Shown here piece after piece: positions 51,301 to 60,133 of a DNA stretch of 64,000 nt; position 1 is the stretch's first letter, and every line of letters starts with the position of its first letter. Made by a program: the position numbers and the translations under genes. The notes below the pieces were generated by a model. It saw only the letters and a program-made list of their open reading frames with translations, searched no databases and was not told the DNA's origin. Origin of the DNA: Marinobacter maritimus (GTDB lineage Bacteria > Pseudomonadota > Gammaproteobacteria > Pseudomonadales > Oleiphilaceae); assembly GCF_007671675.1 (NCBI RefSeq), contig NZ_VCGW01000005.1, positions 186,001 to 250,000 of the forward strand. Direction: 5' to 3'.

Positions 51301-51730
51301 CATCCGGTTTGGTGAACAGGTAGTCCAGGTAGATCTCGGTGAACAGCAGCATCAAGTACTGGAAATACTTCCATTCAATTGGCTCCTCACCAGAGGTGAG
51401 GCGCGCGTTATTGATGGTATCCGTCAGCTGCTTTATCCGGCGGTCGTACTCCAGCAGTTGCTCATCGCTCAGCTTGGCATTTTCGTTGAGATTCTCCCGG
51501 ATTCTCTGGATCAGCAGGTGCTCCCCCTCGGCATTTCGGCCGCTGGTTTCGCCGATCAACTGGAAACGGTCCCGGAACGCCTCAAGCGTTGGCGCTTCCC
51601 GGTTTCCCAAATCAAACTGCCCACTGAGAGAATCGAAGCCGAACAGAGAGAACAACCACTGGTTCAGCACCAGGTGATGGCGGAAGGGCAACGTCTGTTT
51701 GCTGCCCTTGGCGGATTTCCGTGCTGCCAT
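48383..51730 (-). CDS. res: Type III restriction-type helicase/nuclease (Res)
   Basis: A 1115-residue SF2 ATPase-nuclease resembling the Res subunit of type III restriction systems: Walker A ATGSGKT (192-198), DEGH box (294-297), helicase motif VI QLFGRGVRLKG and a C-terminal PD-(D/E)xK-like site YPDFILWLVKGQ followed by FVDPKGLRHH (about 1020-1050). It starts ten bases after the mod stop codon, with GGGG as ribosome site. Translocates DNA and cleaves unmodified target DNA with Mod, by family analogy. Confidence 0.9.
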   Translation of the reverse strand: MAARKSAKGSKQTLPFRHHLVLNQWLFSLFGFDSLSGQFDLGNREAPTLEAFRDRFQLIGETSGRNAEGEHLLIQRIRENLNENAKLSDEQLLEYDRRIKQLTDTINNARLTSGEEPIEWKYFQYLMLLFTEIYLDYLFTKPDELLEALNEQIERWNDHWVVEQGFNHKPLDLLNPEDDLWPQLNMVAYWSATGSGKTLIMHANILQYRFYLQRYGKAGDINKIILLTPNEGLTQQHLRDLDKSGIRASEFSARGGDLFAQDVIVIDINKLRDSEKKKTVAVDSFGSRNLLLVDEGHRGTASGGGSWYEYRQKLCSLGFSFEYSATFAQSGSKHENLRQTYTKAILFDYSYRHFYGDGYGKQSQILNLQANPNAQDEFRYLVASLLSYYQQLRLFEEQKASFKPFNLEKPLWVFVSSKVTATLSSGEASDTVQVLAFIDQVLHKQEETVAAIDYLLKRGMVAKGGIDLLHGRFNYLKELGEGGDALYQDLLDRVFNSSGGRLHIENITGIPGEIALRAGTSDTPFGVINVGDDTKLVKLCEKHDLFTQDSRFSESLFHGINTDGSPVNLLLGSKKFTEGWSSWRVSNMTLMNVGKNEGAQIIQLFGRGVRLKGWKTTLKRSAELATGLKEAGIERPEHIGVMETLNIFGVKADYIAQFRKELEDEEIPVNEGLEEFVLPLKPMKDLRKDLHVVRVKESIANKAIGGSGTAFQELAEQVVLKAPGELQPTEIDYFCNPPRVSLDFYPQVGLFATDKKGVQNTGAKIQHLKPTHIALLDMQRLYFELLAFKRDKRWSNLTITPDVVEKLLTDNRYDWYRLYAPDEAMELGRLEKMTLWHDMAISLLRKYCELFYGFRRKQWEADKLEYRPITENRKYLPGVSEAAPDGSYTITLDRVRHDSLIKQLSNLRESIAEGDVDFWNQKVAEGLEFIWCERHFYQPLLASTQGLDFHVSPVSLNKGEADFVRDVQAATKSGAFEGYEVYLLRNQTGQGAVGVFVDGGFYPDFILWLVKGQSQKVVFVDPKGLRHHKPDDPKVRFHETIKDIERDLRQQQPENAGIELHAFLISETHSSQLVSQWRDAAGQPVTRELMESWNILFREEDDRYIEKLVESVSGV

Positions 51731-51740
51731 GATATTCCCC

Positions 51741-54700
51741 TCAGTGAACCGCTTCGGTGTCAGCGAACATCAGCCGATGAAACGCTTCCTCAATCAGCTG
51801 GATACGCGCCTGCTCCATGGGTTCACCCTTGCGGGAGCGGGGGATACTGATATTGTGGTCGCCGTTTACATACAGCACGTCGATCTCGTCGTCCTGGCTT
51901 TCGGTCAGGCGAATAGAGAGCTTCTCGATCAGTACCGCATCCAACACGGCATTGTCCTTCTGGATGCCATCCGCCTCACCATCAATGACCGACGGTAGGT
52001 TTCTCCATACCACCAGCACCTGCTGCCCGGCCCGATTCGTGCCGTAGACGGTTCGGAACCACCACTTGCCGGTTTCACTGCGCTTAACCTTCGCCTGCCA
52101 GCGGCCGTATTCGCCTTGGTTCAGCTCAGCCTCGAAGTGAATGGGGGCGGCAATATGTTCGACTTCCAAGCCCAACAAATAGTTAAAAGTCTCCAGAAGA
52201 TCAACGTTCACAGGCTTCGTTTCATCCCCACCATGGGAACGAACGTTTAAACGATATCCTTTAGGATCACTGAATGAATTCACATTCAATAATGATTGAG
52301 AGCCTCTAGTTTCAATATCCAACATATAGTTAATTAAATATGACTGCCATGCAGTAGATAATTCTTTATCAGTAGATCCGAACAAGCTAGAAGCTCCACT
52401 TGGCGTGGAGAATGCCAAGTTTCCAAGAGTGTCCTCGTAGCTTTCCAATGCCAAGTACTTAAAGAACTGTGGAGTCCCGCTTTCATTATCCACTGGTGCC
52501 CCACTCTTCCATGTGGAGCTATAAACAGATTTTTTTATACGAGGAACTAGGACTTTATCAAAATGGTCGCCTTGGTCAACCAACATGTACCGGATATTTG
52601 ACTCCGCTTCTCTATTTTGATCTATGATGGCATGAGCGGTCGTACCCGATCCAGCAAATAAATCTAGAACAAAGCTGTTATCACTAGTCATATATGGAAG
52701 AATCTTTGAGACAAGATCTTTTGGCTTTGGATTTTTAAACACATCCCTTGCATTAAAAAGCTTGTCTAGGTCATTTGACCCTTTTCTGGCATCAAGATTA
52801 AAAACACTTCGAAGGGGAAAGCGAACGTCGCGAAGATACACTTTAAGTTCTGGTATTTTTTGTTCTGAATCACCAAAAATAATACGACCTTCGCTCAGAA
52901 AACTATTCATCTTATTTTCAGAAAAGCGCCAGCCCCAATATGGCTTAGTGCAAGGCTTTCCAGTCACCGGATGAATAACATCATAGTCATACCCCCTTTT
53001 ACCAGGGTTCTCCATATTTCTCCGTGCAACAAAAGGACCTTCTTCGTCCACGTTTCTGTAACGATAAAGATCACCGATCTGATTTTTGTTGGACCTCATG
53101 AAACTGTGAAAGGTCTCTTCGAGTTGCTCCAAACTTTCTGATTTAGACTTTATACTCTCGAACTCTGACATTATCCATTGCTTAGTTTCGTTGCTCGAGG
53201 TACTCCAATGGGATTCGAGATCATCCTTCGATTTTGCATAGGAAACTAGGTATTCATGCTCAGTAGCAATCCGAGTAGGATTATTATCTGTTGCCCCTTT
53301 CCATACCAGCGTTCCTACTTTATTACTTTCACCAAAAATATCGGACAAAAGCAAATCAAACCTACTAGCCTCATTTCCGTCAATATTTGACACAAAAACG
53401 CCATCATTTGACAAAAATGAAGATGACAACTCAACTCTATCGCCCATCATTGATAACCAACTCGAATGCTGGAAGGTGTCCTTATATAAAAAACCGTCTC
53501 CGCCAGTATTGTAAGGTGGATCAATGTAAATAAGCTTCACCTTGTTCGAATACTCCGATTTAAGGAGACGAAGCGCCTGTGAGTTCTCAGCTTTTACAAG
53601 GACACCATTTAACTCTTCAGAGATATTATCGAAAGCAGAAATAAATCTTTCTTTAAAGTCAGAGTCGAAGTTTTTTGTATCTACTATCATATTTTTATAT
53701 TTTGGGTGCTGCGCCACAGCCTCGCCACCCTGTTCATTATAAAAATCTCTAATCTCGGCTACATCAATCGAGTATATTTCCCGCCATTCAGATAACTGTC
53801 TTTCGCTACCCAAGATCTCCTTGAGGATTTTAGATTCAGAGCTCAGCTTGCCCAGACTCGCACAATAATTAACGCCGACAACAAATTTTTTCTTTAGCCA
53901 TAGCCGTCTTTGAAAGTCTTCCAATTGGGTCAGAAATTTAATTATCGTTTGGGCAAGCGACCTAATAACATCAATCTTGCTAAGCAGGGGGCTAATCCTG
54001 GCTGTATCTTTTTTCAATGATGCAATATCATCCCAATTCAAAATCTCGTTTTTAACGAAATAATCTAGCTCCCGCGTCAAAAACCCACCAAGATCCTTGT
54101 GGATAAAATAATCAAACGTATTCTTCTTGGTGTAGTTATTCAGTTGCCCAGCCAGCATTGAATAATCAGCCTGGTTGCCATCGGCTTTACGGTAAGGCTT
54201 TGCCAACGCATTTTTCCAAGGCTCGGGCAAATCAGAGACTGCTCCCAAAAGCCTTTCTTCAGCAATCGCTCGGAGCGCATCTTGTGTCGGCGGTTTCTTC
54301 TGGGCTGCAGCTGTCGCCTTCTTCTTCTCGGCTTCTGTCCAGTCGCTTTCCGTTGCAGGCCGAAACACGAACCGACATTGCAGTTCGGTATGCTGGTCAC
54401 CGTACTCGGTTGCTTCACCTGTGATCAGCTCAAACGGGTTCTCTGCATCCAGCACGAAGACTCGGCGACTATCAGTGGATTCTTTGTTGTTGTCTTTGGC
54501 ACCGGCTTCCGCATCCACCAGCTTGAAATGAACCCGCATGGGATCTTCGCCAGGGCCAGCATCCGGGTTCAGGCGGAAGCTGTAATCCCGCAAGGTTTCG
54601 CTGCTTTTGATGTAATACTGGTCTTTGTTGGCCCAATGCAGCACCACTTCTTCCCCCTGGTAGGGAATCGCGTAAGTGCCGTCTTTATAGACCCGGCGTG

Positions 54701-55109
54701 ACAGGAAGTCGCCCTCGTTGTAGTAACGATTAAAGAAGGTGACCAATGCATCGTAGACTTCGCCCTCTTCCCGAGCCAGATCAAATCCACCCTGCAGTTG
54801 CTGTTTAATCTCCTGCACTTTGGGAATCGCGTCCGGGTCCATACCCAGGCCTTTCGCGCTCTTGATGTGCTCTTCCAATTCGGCTTCAAGCTGTGCCTGA
54901 TCCTGGCTGGCGTATTGGCTAAATGCTTCCTGCGTGATTCTCGGCAGGTCCTGATCAATAAACCGATTAATGTCGTCTTTACGGGCATGCATAATGCGAT
55001 AGAGCCCGAAATCCAGTTCTGGCTGATTCAGCTGGAACATTTCGCGCAAAAGGTCGGCAAATTTCTGTCGACGTTGCTGGGCCTTGAACTGCTGTGTCGC
55101 GTTACTCAT
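51741..55109 (-). CDS. mod: Extended type III-like DNA methyltransferase (Mod)
   Basis: A DNA adenine methyltransferase of the beta arrangement: catalytic DPPYNTG (530-536) precedes the SAM-binding FAGSGTT (818-824). At 1122 residues it is almost twice usual Mod length because of a 500-residue N-terminal region (FADLLREMFQLNQPELDFG, then charged and helical) not found in standard Mod. A putative target-recognition stretch lies between the two motifs. Base composition changes: the central two-thirds (about 52200-54120) is AT-rich while both ends are GC-rich, suggesting a recombinant gene. Confidence 0.88.
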   Translation of the reverse strand: MSNATQQFKAQQRRQKFADLLREMFQLNQPELDFGLYRIMHARKDDINRFIDQDLPRITQEAFSQYASQDQAQLEAELEEHIKSAKGLGMDPDAIPKVQEIKQQLQGGFDLAREEGEVYDALVTFFNRYYNEGDFLSRRVYKDGTYAIPYQGEEVVLHWANKDQYYIKSSETLRDYSFRLNPDAGPGEDPMRVHFKLVDAEAGAKDNNKESTDSRRVFVLDAENPFELITGEATEYGDQHTELQCRFVFRPATESDWTEAEKKKATAAAQKKPPTQDALRAIAEERLLGAVSDLPEPWKNALAKPYRKADGNQADYSMLAGQLNNYTKKNTFDYFIHKDLGGFLTRELDYFVKNEILNWDDIASLKKDTARISPLLSKIDVIRSLAQTIIKFLTQLEDFQRRLWLKKKFVVGVNYCASLGKLSSESKILKEILGSERQLSEWREIYSIDVAEIRDFYNEQGGEAVAQHPKYKNMIVDTKNFDSDFKERFISAFDNISEELNGVLVKAENSQALRLLKSEYSNKVKLIYIDPPYNTGGDGFLYKDTFQHSSWLSMMGDRVELSSSFLSNDGVFVSNIDGNEASRFDLLLSDIFGESNKVGTLVWKGATDNNPTRIATEHEYLVSYAKSKDDLESHWSTSSNETKQWIMSEFESIKSKSESLEQLEETFHSFMRSNKNQIGDLYRYRNVDEEGPFVARRNMENPGKRGYDYDVIHPVTGKPCTKPYWGWRFSENKMNSFLSEGRIIFGDSEQKIPELKVYLRDVRFPLRSVFNLDARKGSNDLDKLFNARDVFKNPKPKDLVSKILPYMTSDNSFVLDLFAGSGTTAHAIIDQNREAESNIRYMLVDQGDHFDKVLVPRIKKSVYSSTWKSGAPVDNESGTPQFFKYLALESYEDTLGNLAFSTPSGASSLFGSTDKELSTAWQSYLINYMLDIETRGSQSLLNVNSFSDPKGYRLNVRSHGGDETKPVNVDLLETFNYLLGLEVEHIAAPIHFEAELNQGEYGRWQAKVKRSETGKWWFRTVYGTNRAGQQVLVVWRNLPSVIDGEADGIQKDNAVLDAVLIEKLSIRLTESQDDEIDVLYVNGDHNISIPRSRKGEPMEQARIQLIEEAFHRLMFADTEAVH

Positions 55110-55153
55110 GGTATTCCCTGTTTAAAGATCAAACTTGGCAGGTTGGGGTAGAT

Positions 55154-55744
55154 TCAGGCCAATTCGAGGAGGCTTGAAACCCAAGCGTTAAATCTGGGGC
55201 ACTGATTGCGTACGGCATCCAGTGATTGTTCGAGTATTACCGGGCCGTGGAGCTTTTTGTCGTAGGTGGCAGCCAGGCCTTTAATTCGGCGGGAGGGGCA
55301 GGTTTCATAGCCGTCGTTTACATTTTCGGCGCCACCTGCTGTTGTGACGATTTGCCTCAGCTGTTCGGCCAGGCCATTTACGCCAAGCGTATCCTCCGCC
55401 TGTTCTGGCGCAGCCAACACCAACGCCTCGAATTCGTATAGCTGCACATATGGCAGCAAGAGATGTTGTTGTCCCGGCTCAAGGAGCTCTTTAATGGCAT
55501 GCTCAACGGCTTCCACGCCACCCTCTGGGCGTTTATGGAAGCCGTAGTAGTCGTAAAATGTGGTCACGTAATCAAAGGCCGGGATCAACCGTTTCAACTC
55601 GTTACCGATGCGATCCAGTGATACCTTGCCACGCATGTCTATCGGGCTGGCAAAGATGCCATGCTGGCTCAAAAAAGGAGCGAGAACTCTGGTAACAAAT
55701 TCCCGCTCCGTCGCCCCCTCAACACTGACTCCAAGCCTGATCAT
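55154..55744 (-). CDS. DUF4276 TOPRIM-like protein
   Basis: A 196-residue protein of DUF4276. The N-terminal VSVEGATEREFVTRVL (acidic residues 9 and 13) and the TTFYDYYG segment (Asp65) correspond to the Glu and Asp-x-Asp region of TOPRIM nucleases; the third-position acidic residue of DxD is replaced by Tyr, as in many members. Start ATG at 55744 overlaps the AAA ATPase stop by four bases (ATGA), so the two are translationally coupled and probably form one complex. Longer start at 55777 is unsupported. Confidence 0.85.
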   Translation of the reverse strand: MIRLGVSVEGATEREFVTRVLAPFLSQHGIFASPIDMRGKVSLDRIGNELKRLIPAFDYVTTFYDYYGFHKRPEGGVEAVEHAIKELLEPGQQHLLLPYVQLYEFEALVLAAPEQAEDTLGVNGLAEQLRQIVTTAGGAENVNDGYETCPSRRIKGLAATYDKKLHGPVILEQSLDAVRNQCPRFNAWVSSLLELA

Positions 55745-56844
55745 AGGGGCGTGCCTCCAAGCAGGTTTTTCTCCCACAGGTCGCCCAGGCGATAGTCTTC
55801 CAACCAGGACTCAAAGGCTTTCGGCTCAAGCCGCCGGAACTGAGAGTTGTTGTCCCTGTGCTCTACCACAATCACGTTTTCTGGCTGAAACTCGTTGGCC
55901 AGGGTTACAGACTGGGTTGAGGCAATAATCTGTGTGCTCTCGCTTGCAGAACGCAGCATGGAACCCAGCAACTGGATCGCGTACGGGTGCAAGCCCAATT
56001 CCGGCTCATCCAATAGGATCACCGACGGCAACTTTGGTTGAAGCAGCAGCGTTGCGAGGCAAATAAAGCGAAGAGTCCCATCAGACAACGAATGGGCATC
56101 AAAATAAGCATCGTTGCCCTTATGCTTCCAACGGAGCCGGATTTTTCTGTCATTGTGGCGATCGGGCTCCAGGATGAAGTCATGGAAAAACGGTGCCGCG
56201 CGCTGAATGGTTGTAACGATTCGCTGGTATGCTTCCGGCTGATGTTCCTGTACGTCAAACAGGAACGCCGCGAGGTTTTCACCTTGCTCTCTCAAGCGTT
56301 CGTTGTCCTGAACTTCGCACGGTTGCTTAATAACAGCAGTTTTACTGGTGTCGTGGAAGTGGTAGACCTTCCAATCTTCGATGTACCCAGCAACGTGGCC
56401 CGCAATGGTCGCGGTGTTAGGCTTTGGCAAGCCTGATTCTGCTGCCCCAGGGTCGGCCAAATTCTTTTGCTTAAGCCCACCGCCATACCCAATTTTGTTG
56501 CCGTCAAAACGACAGGTTTCAGACTGGAATACCAGACGACCATCGTTTGTTGGCATCAGTTCACAAGTGTAGGAATTGGGATCAAATCTCAGATTGGCTG
56601 AGAGTACCGGCGTTTGCTTCCGCCCAAAGTGCAAAACGGCATCAGCTCCACCCTGCTCTGCCACATAGAGCTGGAGATCTTTCTGGAGCAGCTTGTTCAT
56701 GAAGCGGAAGAAGTTGATGAAGTTGGACTTCCCGGCGCCGTTAGGCCCAATCAGGACGTTGAGCCGGCCAAGGGGCAGGTCCATTTCCTTGATTGAACGA
56801 AAACCGCTCAGCTTGAGATGGTTCAGATAACCTAGCTTAGGCAT
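55741..56844 (-). CDS. AAA ATPase (AAA_15/21, OLD/RecF-like)
   Basis: A 367-residue ABC-type ATPase: N-terminal LKLSGFRSIKEMDLPLGRLN, Walker A GPNGAGKS (33-40), signature-like LSDGTLRFICLATLL, Walker B VILLDEPELGLHP (near 275-287) and a STQSVTLANEF switch. This resembles the ATPase half of OLD or PARIS-type immune proteins, with the TOPRIM-like partner encoded next in an ATGA overlap. It starts 140 bases after the SNF2 helicase gene. Confidence 0.9.
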   Translation of the reverse strand: MPKLGYLNHLKLSGFRSIKEMDLPLGRLNVLIGPNGAGKSNFINFFRFMNKLLQKDLQLYVAEQGGADAVLHFGRKQTPVLSANLRFDPNSYTCELMPTNDGRLVFQSETCRFDGNKIGYGGGLKQKNLADPGAAESGLPKPNTATIAGHVAGYIEDWKVYHFHDTSKTAVIKQPCEVQDNERLREQGENLAAFLFDVQEHQPEAYQRIVTTIQRAAPFFHDFILEPDRHNDRKIRLRWKHKGNDAYFDAHSLSDGTLRFICLATLLLQPKLPSVILLDEPELGLHPYAIQLLGSMLRSASESTQIIASTQSVTLANEFQPENVIVVEHRDNNSQFRRLEPKAFESWLEDYRLGDLWEKNLLGGTPL

Positions 56845-56984
56845 GATTAAGCTTTCCCGTCAGATACCTACGTCCAGTACGGACAAATCGACCTGGCCAG
56901 CTAGTCTGGCTTGCCGGTAGATCAAAATGGGCGGAATTCTCCCACAAATGCCGGGGTAATCTCTAATTTGTTTTGACCTTGATT

Positions 56985-59864
56985 CTATTCCAGGCGCCAG
57001 CGAATGCGAAACAGATGATGAGAGCTGCTGCTTTGATGCATTTGCCTTTCCAGGGCATCAATCAATGCATCTCGGCGGGCTTCAATTTCATCCTCAACAT
57101 CAAATATTTCCTGTCGCTGCCTGCGCTGCAACCGACTCAAACGTTGCAGCTCCTCCTCGGCGTGCTTCTGCTGTTCAACGCTCTCAGCCATTCTAGCCTG
57201 CCGTTTGGCTTCTTTGATTCGTGCCCGGGTATCCTCTAGCTTTTGTTCTGCGCTCAATAATTGATCATCCGCCCAGGCTTCAAGCTTTGAGCGTTCTCGC
57301 TGAAAGTATTGGTTGTTTTCATCCAACAACCGGCTGAGCCGAGCGTCCAGCTGTCGGGTAACGGTTTCAGTCAAAAGACTATCGGGCTGAACCTCAGGGC
57401 CATCCGAGTTGCTGGATAAGGCCTCACCTTGCAACCGGAAGATGAGCTCGCACTGCTCTTCATCCAGCAATGTTCCACCATCGGTGATTGAGGTAAAGAC
57501 CAGATGCTCTTCCTGCTGAAAACTTTGCAACTCCAGGAGATTAAGCTCTAGCCACCCAGATTTTTCCGGCAGGTTCTGGAGGGCGGAAAGCTTCGCTTCG
57601 TGCCCGGAAAGGTTGAACACCATTTCGGTAACCGGCGTTTCCAGTCTGCGCCCGGTGTCCAAAACATACTCACCTAGCGGGTGGCTCAAGCGGTAGAGGT
57701 GAGCATGCTCTGATGGCTTCTCGCCTTTGCGAATCAATTCATAAGCTCCTGAGGGCACCTTGGCCAAGGGGCTTTCTTTCAGATCAAAGGCAAGACGCTT
57801 TTCGTCGAAAGTGGCGAACCGAGCCAGTTGATGACGGGTCAGTTGCCAAAATAAACGACTTACCCGATCCAGCTGTTGCTCAGCACGCTCACGCTGGATT
57901 TTGAGCAGGTCGTGGATTTGCGCATCAAAATGCTCCAGGAGCTTTTCCTGGGTCTCCTGCATTCTCAGATTGATGTTTTCTTCCAGTTCTTTCTGAAGCT
58001 CATTAAAGGCCCGCTCTATCTCTGACTGAGAGCGGCACGTGTCGTAAATGGCCGCTATGCGCTTCTCGAAGTCGACACCGGACTCGATTCGGCCTAGCAC
58101 TTCATCTGACGCGCCAAACAGGCCATCGAACAAATGAAACTTCTCGCTGAGCAGCTCAAGAACCCGCCGATCAGCTTCATTCTTCTGGTTGAGAAAGTTG
58201 ATGACAACCACATCGAACTTTTGACCATAGCGGTGGCAGCGGCCAATACGTTGCTCTACACGCTGAGGGTTCCAAGGCAAATCGTAATTCACCACCAGAC
58301 TGCAGAACTGCAGGTTTACGCCCTCTGCCGCCGCCTCGGTCGCGATGAGTATTTCTGCGTCATCCCGGAAGTGATCAATAATCGCCGTTCGGCGATCAAC
58401 CGCTGGACTTCCGGTGATTTGATCAGAGCCTTCATTCCGGGCTAACCAACGCTTATAAATTGCCTGCGTCGTCGCTGAGTTATTGGTCCCGCTAAACGTT
58501 GCGACCTTGCCAAGGTAGCCATGGCGCCCCAGGAATTGCAGCAAGTATTCCTGGGTACGCCGGCTTTCCGTAAAGATCACGGCTTTACGTTCAGCGCCCA
58601 TTTCGGTCATGTGGCTGAAGCCTTGCTCAAGGGCATTCAGCAAGGCCCCTGATTTAGCGTCTTCCGTAATCTTGTGAGCCAGATCTAAATACTGTTCCAG
58701 CTCCGCAATTTCGCCACGGAGACGATCCAGCTGTATGGGCTCACGCTGTTCTTCAACATCAGCCTCGTATACGCCCTCCTCTACGGCCGCTTCATCAAGG
58801 AAGTCGTCTTCGACATCTTCACTGCCAATCAATTTTTCCAGCCAGTTGTCTTCATCTTCCTGCGCTTGCTCCAGCCGTTTCAGCCGGTCAATCATTGTCT
58901 CTAGCGTGTTGATAATAGCGCTGGTGGAAGAGGCAAGGAGCTTCCGGACTACCAAAGTAACCAGGTGGCGCTGTTGCAGCGGAACGCCATAACTGTTTTC
59001 CCGCTGAAGATAGGCCGAAACAAGATGATAGAGCCGCAGCTCATCTTCCGACGGGGCAAAAGGTATGGTGATCGCGCGCCGTTGCGTATACCGAATGTAT
59101 TCCAGAACCTGTTTGCGCAATGTCCGCTTGGTGAATTCTTGAAGTCGGTCTTTCAGCCCCTCCAGATCTTCTCCACCACGGAGATACTGACGCCGGAAGC
59201 TGAGCGCATCACCGAATAACTGGCTGTCGATGACCGTTGATAGGCCGTACAGCTCCATGAGTGAGTTTTGCAGGGGCGTGGCGGTCAGCAGCAACTTGTT
59301 GCAGGCACCAAACGCTTCCTTGATGGCCTGGCCGGTGCGGTGGCTTTCCCGGTGGGCGTTACGGAGTTTGTGGGCCTCGTCGAATACAACCAGATCCCAC
59401 GGAGTAAGCCGTAATTTATCCGACATTTTGGCGGCAAAGTTATAGGACATAACGTTGACGCCAGGTTGGTCGAACGGATCTGCGATCCCTTGCTTCCGCA
59501 ATTCCTTGTAGGTGCGCGCATCTAGCACCTGCGATGGCAGATGAAACTTTTCTGCCAGTTCGTTCGCCCATTGCTTACGCAGCGCCGCCGGGCATACCAC
59601 GATCAACCGCCGTCTACGTTCTGCCCAGTACTGAGCCAGCACCAGGGCTGCCTCGATGGTTTTACCCAGACCCACCTCATCCGCCAGAATCACGCCTTTA
59701 ACCAGCGGGTTCTGCAGAGCGAACAACGCTGCGTCAATCTGGTGGGGGTTGAGATCTACCGAAGCATCGAACAAGGACTGAGTGAGGCGACCAACATCAC
59801 CACCACGGCGCTGCCTGGTGAGCTCGTAGGCGAAATACTTGGCGTGGTAGTCCGTTATGGTCAT
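56985..59864 (-). CDS. SNF2/RapA-like helicase
   Basis: A 959-residue SWI2/SNF2 DNA translocase: Walker A DEVGLGKT (62-69), DEAH box (162-165), motif VI QRIGRCHRYGQ near 520 and a long C-terminal coiled coil (about 830-955, charged). It is similar in layout to DrmD-type helicases and RapA, with a large unassigned middle. Good AGGA ribosome site before the ATG. First gene of the five-gene cluster; 269 bases separate it from the divergent helicase gene. Confidence 0.9.
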   Translation of the reverse strand: MTITDYHAKYFAYELTRQRRGGDVGRLTQSLFDASVDLNPHQIDAALFALQNPLVKGVILADEVGLGKTIEAALVLAQYWAERRRRLIVVCPAALRKQWANELAEKFHLPSQVLDARTYKELRKQGIADPFDQPGVNVMSYNFAAKMSDKLRLTPWDLVVFDEAHKLRNAHRESHRTGQAIKEAFGACNKLLLTATPLQNSLMELYGLSTVIDSQLFGDALSFRRQYLRGGEDLEGLKDRLQEFTKRTLRKQVLEYIRYTQRRAITIPFAPSEDELRLYHLVSAYLQRENSYGVPLQQRHLVTLVVRKLLASSTSAIINTLETMIDRLKRLEQAQEDEDNWLEKLIGSEDVEDDFLDEAAVEEGVYEADVEEQREPIQLDRLRGEIAELEQYLDLAHKITEDAKSGALLNALEQGFSHMTEMGAERKAVIFTESRRTQEYLLQFLGRHGYLGKVATFSGTNNSATTQAIYKRWLARNEGSDQITGSPAVDRRTAIIDHFRDDAEILIATEAAAEGVNLQFCSLVVNYDLPWNPQRVEQRIGRCHRYGQKFDVVVINFLNQKNEADRRVLELLSEKFHLFDGLFGASDEVLGRIESGVDFEKRIAAIYDTCRSQSEIERAFNELQKELEENINLRMQETQEKLLEHFDAQIHDLLKIQRERAEQQLDRVSRLFWQLTRHQLARFATFDEKRLAFDLKESPLAKVPSGAYELIRKGEKPSEHAHLYRLSHPLGEYVLDTGRRLETPVTEMVFNLSGHEAKLSALQNLPEKSGWLELNLLELQSFQQEEHLVFTSITDGGTLLDEEQCELIFRLQGEALSSNSDGPEVQPDSLLTETVTRQLDARLSRLLDENNQYFQRERSKLEAWADDQLLSAEQKLEDTRARIKEAKRQARMAESVEQQKHAEEELQRLSRLQRRQRQEIFDVEDEIEARRDALIDALERQMHQSSSSHHLFRIRWRLE

Positions 59865-60133
59865 GAGTTACTTCCTTTTTTGGAGGCGCAAGCAGTTTCA
59901 ACTGTAGCCTGCTAACGGCAAGAATCAATAGTACCCGTCGCTTACCCAGAATCACTGTTGCTGTATGCTCGCTACCAAACCTTTATAGCGTCCTTCATCC
60001 AAAGCTTGAATGAGTTTCATTAGAAAAGTGTTGGTCTTCAGATTCGTATTTAGACAGGGTTATGCAAGCAGTAGGGGCGTGATACCATTTTTTGCCCTAA
60101 TCAGGAAGTTCTTTCTTCTCTCAGGTAACCGCC

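Noticed and set aside
48383..59864. Classification as BREX or DISARM
   Set aside because: The defining PglZ, BrxA/B/C/L genes and the DISARM DUF1998 (DrmB), PLD (DrmC) and DrmA genes are absent; the methyltransferase motif is DPPY, not the NPPY of PglX.
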